A stretch of 17,078 nucleotides of DNA from Clostridia bacterium (GTDB lineage Bacteria; Bacillota; Clostridia; Christensenellales; Borkfalkiaceae). The translations under genes were made by a program, and so were the position numbers. Location of the stretch: assembly GCA_017646945.1 (NCBI GenBank), contig JAGCLN010000093.1, positions 1 to 17,078 on the forward strand, given 5' to 3'. This document shows, piece after piece, positions 12,114-17,078 of this stretch (positions are counted from its first letter, which is position 1; the number at the start of each line of letters is the position of its first letter). The notes beneath the pieces are model-generated. The model was given only the letters and a program-made list of their open reading frames with translations, had not been told where the DNA came from and made no database searches.

Positions 12114-13325
12114 TTAATCGGGAACGTAGCAAATCTTAATGCCTTTTTGAGCAACGTTAGTTTCCATTGCTTCGTTGAGTTTATCAAGCGGATAAGTGTG
12201 AGTAATGAGTTCCTTAATGGGAATATTCATTTCGCGCGCTTGACGTAAGAACGCCATAGTCGTAGGATAATCGTCCGCGCTGTAATCCCAAGAACCAACC
12301 AAGGTAATTTCCTTGTTGCACATTGCAAAGTGTGGGTTTACGTTATATTCGCCGTTGTTAACGAAGAAGCCCATTTCGCAAAGACCACCGCCACGGCGGA
12401 TATACTCGAATATATCCTTAGCAGCCATAGGTGCGCCTGTGCATTGGAAAGCAAAATCTGCGCCAACGCCGTTCGCAACACTCTTTACGAGCTTAACTCT
12501 TTCTTCAAGAGTGGGAACGTCTTTAAAGTTGATAACCGTCTTAGCGCCCATTTTCTTAGCCATTTCAAGTCTCATAGGCGTACCGTCAATAGCGATGATG
12601 TGGTTAACGCCTGCCGCTCTTAAAACGGCGGTCATAACTAAACCAACGGGGCCTAAACCTTGAATTAAAACCTTAGAGTTGAAGTTGATAAGACCTGTTG
12701 AGTTTGCTCTCTTTAATGCGTGAACGCAAACGCAAGCAAGTTCTAAAAGCATTCTTTCTTGAAGGTCAAGGTCGTTAACTACGAAGTACGTAGAACCTTT
12801 ACCCCTGATTAAAAGGTGAGTAGCGAACCAGCCGGTTAAAGGGTTAGCGTCGCTATGGGGAATAAGACCGAACACGCCTTGCTTGTCACAGAGGTTAGTG
12901 TTTGCAGGTTGGTTACGGCAAACGTAACAATCGCCACAACTGATAACGCTGGTTACGATTTTATCGCCTACTTTAATGGGGTTGCCTGCCGTGTCTTTTT
13001 TAACGTTTTTACCGAGCGCAATAATCTCGCCTGTACCTTCGTGACCGAGAGTTACGGGGATAATGCCAAACGGGTCTGCTTTCCATTCGTGAACGTCAGT
13101 ACCGCAAATACCACAGCCTTCGATTTTAACTAAAATATCATCGTCTTGAAGTGCGGGAACGGGATATTCTTTAACTTCGATAGTCTTTTGAGCGGTAAGC
13201 ATTGCAACCTTTGCAGTCTTAGGAAGTTCTCCTGCGCAGCAAGATGAACCGCAACAAGCGTTACCACCGATTTCACCGAGTATTTTACGAACTATACTTT
13301 CTACTTGAGAAGAAGTAATATCCAT
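12114..13325 (-). CDS. Zinc-dependent alcohol dehydrogenase with encapsulation peptide
   Basis: The 403-residue medium-chain dehydrogenase has a catalytic zinc site at GCGICGTDVHEW with LGHEGTGE, four structural-zinc cysteines in SCGDCYVCRNQPANTNLC, and the NAD fold motif GLGPVG. Residues 3-19 (SQVESIVRKILGEI) form an amphipathic helix resembling those of the aldehyde dehydrogenase and PduL, so it is probably carried into the shell. A linker with the unusual run CCGSSCC (24-30) follows before the catalytic domain. It likely reduces lactaldehyde to 1,2-propanediol and/or propionaldehyde to propanol with NADH, recycling cofactor inside the lumen. Many other GRM loci use an iron-type alcohol dehydrogenase instead. 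Substrate direction is inferred from context. Confidence 0.93.
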   Translation of the reverse strand: MDITSSQVESIVRKILGEIGGNACCGSSCCAGELPKTAKVAMLTAQKTIEVKEYPVPALQDDDILVKIEGCGICGTDVHEWKADPFGIIPVTLGHEGTGEIIALGKNVKKDTAGNPIKVGDKIVTSVISCGDCYVCRNQPANTNLCDKQGVFGLIPHSDANPLTGWFATHLLIRGKGSTYFVVNDLDLQERMLLELACVCVHALKRANSTGLINFNSKVLIQGLGPVGLVMTAVLRAAGVNHIIAIDGTPMRLEMAKKMGAKTVINFKDVPTLEERVKLVKSVANGVGADFAFQCTGAPMAAKDIFEYIRRGGGLCEMGFFVNNGEYNVNPHFAMCNKEITLVGSWDYSADDYPTTMAFLRQAREMNIPIKELITHTYPLDKLNEAMETNVAQKGIKICYVPD

Positions 13326-13337
13326 AGTGTTTTCTCC

Positions 13338-14801
13338 TTAAATTATTCTAAAGTTATCACTCATAACGCAACGGCGATATCTAGTGAAACTTCTTGCGCT
13401 TGTTAAACCTTCGCCCGTAGGACCTGCGATAGTAAAGGTTGCGTGGCCTTCACCACCAAAGCCGATGCCTGCGTATGAAGGTGCGTTTTTAACGAAGATT
13501 GTCGTTTCAACCGCCCTTGCAAAACGGGTAAGGTGATCAATGTTTTTAGAGTGCATGTGCGCGGTGTGGCGATTGCCGTGCTCCGCTTTCACAGCAAGGT
13601 CGATAGCTTGGTCGATATTGTTTACCCTAACTATCGGAAGTATCGGCATCATAAGTTCTTCTTGAACGAACTCGTGCTCGAAATCCGTTTCACAAATTAT
13701 GCAACGAACTTCATCGCCAACGTTGATACCGATTTTTGCAAGAAGAACTTTCGCATCTCTACCAACGCAGTCACGACTAATAGTTTTCTTAGTAATGCCT
13801 GTTTTGGGATTTTTAACTTCGGTAAGAACTACCTTAGCGAGTGCTTCTGCCTGTTGAGAGTTGATTTTGTACGCGCCGTTTGCAATCATAGCGTCAATGA
13901 GTTCGTCTGCTATATTTGCAAAAGCGAAAACTTCTTTTTCTGCGATACAGGGAAGGTTGTTATCAAAGGTGCAACCATCGATAATATCTTTACCCGCCTT
14001 TCTAATATCCGCAGTATCGTCAACGATAACGGGGGGATTGCCCGCGCCTGCGCCGATTGCCTTTTTACCACTTGATAACACCGCTCTAACAACGCCCGGG
14101 CCACCAGTACAAACCAAAAGCCTGATTGCAGGGTGCTTATACATAATTTGAGCGGTATCGAGCGTGGGTTTTACAACCGATGCAACCAAAACCTTAGGTC
14201 CGCCCACGTTGTAGCACGCTCTATTAACAAGGTCTACCGCGTAGTTAGAAGTTGCTATCGCGTTGGGGTGCGGGTTGAAAACAACGCCGTTGCCCGCAGC
14301 AATCATACCGATACTGTTGCAGATAACCGTTTCCGAAGGGTTGGTACTTGGCGTGATGCTACCAACAACGCCGAAGGGTGCCATTTCCGTAAGGGTAAGA
14401 CCGTAGTCACCGGTCTTTACCGAAGAAACAACGTCCGAAGTTCCAGGGGTTTTATCCGCAACGAGAACGTGTTTTGCAGTTTTATGGTCAACTCTACCCA
14501 TCTTGGTTTCGGCAACGCCGAGTTTTGCCATAATGGGCGCTTCTTCACGGCAAAGTCTTCTAATTTCAGTTATAATTTTTTCACGCTCTTCTAAAGTCAT
14601 CGCGCGAACCGCTTTGTAACCTGCGGTTGCCGCATCGATAGCATCGTTCATATCGGCGTAAACACCGATAAGCGCGCGTCCGTTATACTGGGTTGAGTCC
14701 CAACCGTTTGCGTTTGCAACGGTTGAACCGCCTACCCCCAAGTTTTTAATAACTGCGCTAACGACTTGCTCGATTTGAGCGTCTGTCCAGTTAATTGCCA
14801 T
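13338..14801 (-). CDS. pduP: CoA-acylating propionaldehyde dehydrogenase (PduP/EutE family)
   Basis: The 487-residue aldehyde dehydrogenase has its catalytic cysteine at Cys285 in NNLPCIAEKE and the cofactor-binding GSITPSTNPSET and TGGPGVVRA segments typical of PduP, EutE and AdhE-N. It oxidises the dehydratase product aldehyde to acyl-CoA with NAD. Residues 5-20 (AQIEQVVSAVIKNLG) form an amphipathic N-terminal helix followed by a Gly/Ser/Ala linker, a typical encapsulation peptide. The gene lies 12 bases upstream of the alcohol dehydrogenase, which would use the NADH formed. The family is firm; propionaldehyde rather than acetaldehyde is inferred from the operon. Confidence 0.95.
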   Translation of the reverse strand: MAINWTDAQIEQVVSAVIKNLGVGGSTVANANGWDSTQYNGRALIGVYADMNDAIDAATAGYKAVRAMTLEEREKIITEIRRLCREEAPIMAKLGVAETKMGRVDHKTAKHVLVADKTPGTSDVVSSVKTGDYGLTLTEMAPFGVVGSITPSTNPSETVICNSIGMIAAGNGVVFNPHPNAIATSNYAVDLVNRACYNVGGPKVLVASVVKPTLDTAQIMYKHPAIRLLVCTGGPGVVRAVLSSGKKAIGAGAGNPPVIVDDTADIRKAGKDIIDGCTFDNNLPCIAEKEVFAFANIADELIDAMIANGAYKINSQQAEALAKVVLTEVKNPKTGITKKTISRDCVGRDAKVLLAKIGINVGDEVRCIICETDFEHEFVQEELMMPILPIVRVNNIDQAIDLAVKAEHGNRHTAHMHSKNIDHLTRFARAVETTIFVKNAPSYAGIGFGGEGHATFTIAGPTGEGLTSARSFTRYRRCVMSDNFRII

Positions 14802-14830
14802 GTCGTTTCTCCTTATAATAATATGGATAA

Positions 14831-15586
14831 TTATTTATTAAGAGCGTCAAGAACTTTTTTAGTAATAGCGTCAACGAGTTCGTCTTTGCTAACGTTTACG
14901 GCAGTAGTAGTTTGGTCGCCGTAGTCGATACCGGGGTGACGGCCGGGAAGATTCATCTTCTTTCTAAGTTCCATAAGTTTTTTAAGTTGAGGACCGGGGA
15001 TTTCGTGAACCGCACCAAGTTCCATAGCGTGCTTGCAAATTACCGCGTTGAATTCAACTTCTTCCATAACGAAGAACGCTTTGGTAAGGTCGCAACCAAC
15101 GGTTAACGCGCCGTGGTTTCTAAGTAAGAACGCATCGTGGTTTTGAATGAACGGGTCAAGTGAATCGGGAATTTCCATAGTAGAAGGCGTACCGTAATCA
15201 CAAGTAGGAACGTCACCGATAGTTAAAACTGATTCGGGAAGAATGTATTGGTCAAGGTCGATATCAGCAACGGTGAAAGCGGTAGATACAGGGGGGTGTG
15301 CATGAACTACTGCAGTAACGTCAGGACGTTCACGATAAACTCTCAGGTGCATCTTGATTTCAGAAGAAGGAGTGAGTTTACCTTCAAGCTTGTTACCGTT
15401 TTTGTCAACCTTGATAATCATATCAGGGGTAAGAGAACCCTTAGATACGCCGGTGGGAGTGCAAAGGTATTCGTTTTCGTTAAGTTTAACGGAAATGTTA
15501 CCATCGTTAGCGGCAACGAAACCTTTTAACCATAACTTATGGCCAACTTCACAAATTTCTTTTCTAATTTCAAATGGTGATTTCAT
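14831..15586 (-). CDS. fucA: Class II sugar-phosphate aldolase (FucA-like) with C-terminal encapsulation peptide
   Basis: The 251-residue aldolase aligns with L-fuculose-1-phosphate aldolase. The zinc ligands are His95 and His97 (VHAHPP) and His158 (LRNHGAL), and Glu76 is the catalytic acid, each three residues after the E. coli FucA positions 92, 94, 155 and 73. It would release DHAP and lactaldehyde. It is about 35 residues longer than free FucA. The extra C-terminus is a linker and then DELVDAITKKVLDALNK (235-251), an amphipathic helix of the encapsulation type. This is the marker of the fucose/rhamnose GRM class (GRM5), in which the aldolase itself is packaged. Fuculose-1-phosphate versus rhamnulose-1-phosphate cannot be settled here; the isomerase and kinase genes are not in the window. 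Confidence 0.92.
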   Translation of the reverse strand: MKSPFEIRKEICEVGHKLWLKGFVAANDGNISVKLNENEYLCTPTGVSKGSLTPDMIIKVDKNGNKLEGKLTPSSEIKMHLRVYRERPDVTAVVHAHPPVSTAFTVADIDLDQYILPESVLTIGDVPTCDYGTPSTMEIPDSLDPFIQNHDAFLLRNHGALTVGCDLTKAFFVMEEVEFNAVICKHAMELGAVHEIPGPQLKKLMELRKKMNLPGRHPGIDYGDQTTTAVNVSKDELVDAITKKVLDALNK

Positions 15587-15624
15587 AATTTTCTTTTCCT
15601 TTATATTATTTTATATATTTATTT

Positions 15625-16812
15625 TTATTTTGATAAATTTAAGGTGTCGAGCGCAATCATATATTCTTCGTTGGTGGGGATAACGTAAACTTTAACTTTA
15701 CTATCCTTAGTGGTTATCTCACCGTTTACGCCGGACGGAATGGTATCGTTTGCGTTTTTATCAAAATCAACGCCTAAGAAAGTTAAGTCGCTTGCAACTT
15801 CTTCACGAAGCGCTCTATCGTTCTCGCCGATACCTGCGGTAAATACGATTGCGTCAACGCCGTTCATTTCAGCAACGTAAGAACCGATAATCTTTCTAAT
15901 GTTGTGCCTTAAAATTTGAAGGGCAAGTTTTGCTCTGTAATTGCCTTGCTTTGCAGCCGCCCTAATATCACGGCAGTCACTCGACACGCCTGATACACCG
16001 AGTAAACCACCCTTTTGAGTGATAAGTTTATCCGCTTCCGCACCGCTAATGCCTTTAACCTTTTCAATGTAAGGAACGATAGTCGGGTCGATTGCACCGC
16101 TTCTCGTACCCATAGGCACGCCGTCTTGCGGGGTGAAGCCCATAGAAGTGTCAACCGCCTTGCCGTTCATCGTTGCGGTGATTGAAGAACCGTTACCTAA
16201 GTGGCAAGTAATGATTTTTGAATTCTTGTTGCCGAGCATATCCATAGCAACGCCTGCAACGTATCTGTGAGAAGTTCCGTGGAAACCGTATCTTCTAATT
16301 TTGAATTCTTCATAGAGTTCATAAGGAATTGCATAAACGTAAGCGTGGGGTTCCATAGTCGAATAATACGAAGTGTCGAATACGCCAACGTGGTTGATAT
16401 TCGGCATAACTTCCTTGCAAGCCTTGAAACCGCTGATAGCCGGCGGACCGTGTAAAGGATTGATACCGATTATACTTTCAAGGTACTTAATTTCTTCATC
16501 GCCCAAAATAGTCGACTTTTTAATTTCGCCACCGTGAGCAAATCTGTGACCTACTGCAACGATTTCATCAATCGATGCGATAACGCCCTTTTCACTATCG
16601 GTTAAAAGCGCAAGTACGAGTTTGATTGCCGCTCTGTGGTCAGGGAAATCTGCGTTTACTTTATAGTCTTCTTTGCCGGGGCATTTGTGAGTGATAACGC
16701 CGTCAATTCCAATGCGCTCGCAGTTACCTTTTGCTAAAACGGTGTTGGTAGCCATATCGAAAAGTTGATATTTAAGCGAAGAACTACCTGCGTTTACAAC
16801 AAGAATTTTCAT
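15625..16812 (-). CDS. ackA: Acetate/propionate kinase
   Basis: The 395-residue kinase carries the full acetate kinase signature set: NAGSSSLKYQLFD at the N-terminus, GHRFAHGG, VGVFDTSYY, RRYGFHGTSH, CHLGNGSS, GTRSGAIDP and FTAGIGEN. It transfers phosphate from acetyl- or propionyl-phosphate to ADP in the cytoplasm. ATG at 16812 is chosen because AAGGAG lies upstream and the family begins MKILVVNAGSS. The open frame continues upstream to 16980, but that part covers the promoter and operators. As first gene of the operon it would harvest the acyl phosphate made by PduL, as PduW does in Pdu systems. It has no encapsulation helix, consistent with action outside the shell. Confidence 0.95.
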   Translation of the reverse strand: MKILVVNAGSSSLKYQLFDMATNTVLAKGNCERIGIDGVITHKCPGKEDYKVNADFPDHRAAIKLVLALLTDSEKGVIASIDEIVAVGHRFAHGGEIKKSTILGDEEIKYLESIIGINPLHGPPAISGFKACKEVMPNINHVGVFDTSYYSTMEPHAYVYAIPYELYEEFKIRRYGFHGTSHRYVAGVAMDMLGNKNSKIITCHLGNGSSITATMNGKAVDTSMGFTPQDGVPMGTRSGAIDPTIVPYIEKVKGISGAEADKLITQKGGLLGVSGVSSDCRDIRAAAKQGNYRAKLALQILRHNIRKIIGSYVAEMNGVDAIVFTAGIGENDRALREEVASDLTFLGVDFDKNANDTIPSGVNGEITTKDSKVKVYVIPTNEEYMIALDTLNLSK

Positions 16813-16849
16813 TTTGTCATTTCTCCTTATTTTATTGATTTGCGATTTT

Positions 16850-16863
16850 TGTTCAAATGAACA
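16850..16863. promoter_or_regulatory. Inverted-repeat operator in the ackA leader
   Basis: TGTTCA, AA, TGAACA form a 6-bp inverted repeat built from the same GAACA half-site found in the divergent promoter region. It lies about 20-30 bases downstream of the predicted ackA transcription start, where a bound repressor would act as a roadblock. Confidence 0.65.
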
Positions 16864-16889
16864 GTATATATAAACTTCTTCTTGCCGTA

Positions 16890-16918
16890 ATGATAACATA
16901 TATTTTCGTTTTTGTCCA
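16890..16918 (-). promoter_or_regulatory. Promoter of the microcompartment operon
   Basis: On the minus strand TGGACA (16918-16913), a 17-base spacer and TATCAT (16895-16890) form a good sigma-A promoter, with an extended -10 (TG one base before the box). The start would be near 16883, leaving a leader of about 70 bases to ackA. The -35 box overlaps the GGACA member of the GAACA repeat series. No other convincing promoter is apparent inside the operon. Confidence 0.75.
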
Positions 16919-16936
16919 TATATGTTCATTATGTTG
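16913..16936. promoter_or_regulatory. Phased TGTTC-type repeats over the operon -35 region
   Basis: TGTCC (16913), TGTTC (16923) and TGTTG (16932) recur at 10 and 9 bases, in the opposite orientation to the GAACA series on the right. They overlap the -35 boxes of both divergent promoters. They are probably binding sites for the DeoR-type regulator encoded next door. Confidence 0.55.
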
Positions 16937-16962
16937 ACAAAAAAACTTTTTAGTGTTACAAT
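16934..16962 (+). promoter_or_regulatory. Promoter of the DeoR-type regulator gene
   Basis: TTGACA (16934-16939), 17 bases and TACAAT (16957-16962), preceded by TG in the extended -10 position, give a near-consensus promoter. Transcription would start near 16969, inside the GAACA repeats, which suggests autoregulation. Its -35 is 15 bases from the -35 of the divergent operon promoter. Confidence 0.8.
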
Positions 16963-16990
16963 ATGAACATAAACGAACACAAATGAACAT
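16963..16990. promoter_or_regulatory. Three GAACA direct repeats at exact 10-base spacing
   Basis: GAACA occurs at 16965, 16975 and 16985, two of the copies within ATGAACAT. The 10-base period puts all three on one face of the helix, immediately downstream of the regulator -10. The half-site resembles the TGTTCG/CGAACA half-site of the DeoR-family repressor GlpR. Confidence 0.7.
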
Positions 16991-17035
16991 TTTTGGGTGT
17001 TTTTTTATGAAATTTTGGTAAAAGGGGGTAGTGAG

Positions 17036-17078
17036 ATGGCGCTTAATGAGAGACAAGACGGAATTTTAGGCATAATTA
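17036..17078 (+). CDS. DeoR-family transcriptional regulator, 3' end missing
   Basis: Only 14 residues are visible, MALNERQDGILGII. The ERQ..IL.. pattern directly after the start is how DeoR-type helix-turn-helix repressors usually begin. AAAGGGGG lies about seven bases upstream of the ATG, and a strong promoter lies about 75 bases upstream. It is divergent from the microcompartment operon with shared operator-like repeats, the usual position of the local repressor. DeoR proteins generally sense sugar phosphates, which would suit an aldolase-fed pathway. The family call rests on very little sequence plus context. Confidence 0.6.
   Translation, partial: MALNERQDGILGII

Noticed and set aside
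1653..13020. Recurring GCCGAGCG octamer suggestive of an uptake or chi-like signal
   Set aside because: Most occurrences read as coding sequence on the gene strand, with CTCGGC as Leu-Gly codon pairs; it looks like codon-pair preference, and I cannot compute enrichment here.
13533..14594. Plus-strand open frames of 180 and 153 residues opposite the aldehyde dehydrogenase
   Set aside because: They lie entirely inside a conserved gene on the other strand, lack ribosome sites and show Arg/Asn-rich composition typical of antisense frames.
16809..16820. Mini-ORF ATGACAAAATGA overlapping the ackA start
   Set aside because: It is three codons long and too close to the ribosome site; probably fortuitous, though it could slightly affect start choice.
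16813..16980. N-terminal extension of acetate kinase to a start at 16980
   Set aside because: The family begins MKILVVNAGSS, AAGGAG precedes 16812, and the extension covers the operon promoter and operator repeats.
17007..17021. Leader peptide MKFW before the regulator
   Set aside because: It is four codons long with no ribosome site; chance is the simpler explanation.
1..17078. CRISPR arrays, tRNA or rRNA genes, insertion sequences
   Set aside because: No regularly spaced repeats, cloverleaf-like or rRNA sequence, transposase or terminal repeats were seen; nearly all DNA is accounted for by the operon and its control sites.

Overview
The window holds a nearly complete glycyl-radical-enzyme bacterial microcompartment (GRM) locus, of the type tied to a class II sugar-phosphate aldolase (the GRM5, or fucose/rhamnose, style). 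It is encoded on the minus strand and reads right to left from about 16900 to 2599. Codon use, strong AAGGAG-type ribosome binding sites, the gene set and the moderate AT richness suggest an anaerobic, probably gut-associated member of the Clostridia (Bacillota). That assignment is inference; there is no rRNA or other taxonomic marker here.

Layout. 1-1139 (+): the C-terminal part of a uronate isomerase, cut by the window edge. 1150-1183: a bidirectional terminator shared with a convergent MFS transporter of the organophosphate/OPA type (1193-2461, -), which has its own consensus promoter. 2530-2569: the terminator of the microcompartment operon. 2599-16812 (-): the operon, which in transcription order is acetate/propionate kinase, class II aldolase, CoA-acylating aldehyde dehydrogenase, zinc alcohol dehydrogenase, four BMC-H shell genes, PduL phosphotransacylase, BMC-P (EutN/CcmL), PduS-like RnfC protein, PduT-like BMC-T, glycyl radical diol dehydratase, its radical SAM activase, EutS/PduU-like permuted BMC-H, EutP/PduV-like GTPase, a ParA-type ATPase and a small lysine-rich protein. 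16850-16990: a divergent control region with back-to-back promoters and phased GAACA/TGTTC repeats. 17036-17078 (+): the first codons of a DeoR-type regulator, cut by the window edge. There is no gene-free stretch over 300 bases.

How the genes work together (inference from known GRM and Pdu pathways). The aldolase splits fuculose-1-phosphate or rhamnulose-1-phosphate into DHAP and lactaldehyde. The alcohol dehydrogenase reduces lactaldehyde to 1,2-propanediol. The glycyl radical enzyme dehydrates this to propionaldehyde inside the shell. The aldehyde dehydrogenase makes propionyl-CoA, PduL makes propionyl-phosphate, and the kinase yields propionate and ATP, while the alcohol dehydrogenase can also make propanol to recycle NADH. 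PduS and the Cys38 BMC-T probably pass electrons across the shell. The aldolase (C-terminus) and the aldehyde dehydrogenase, alcohol dehydrogenase and PduL (N-termini) carry amphipathic helices that look like encapsulation peptides.

The most interesting part is the operon's 3' end. Translationally coupled eutP/pduV, parA and a disordered Lys/Pro/Ala-rich gene look like a McdAB-type positioning cassette serving a metabolic, non-carboxysome microcompartment.
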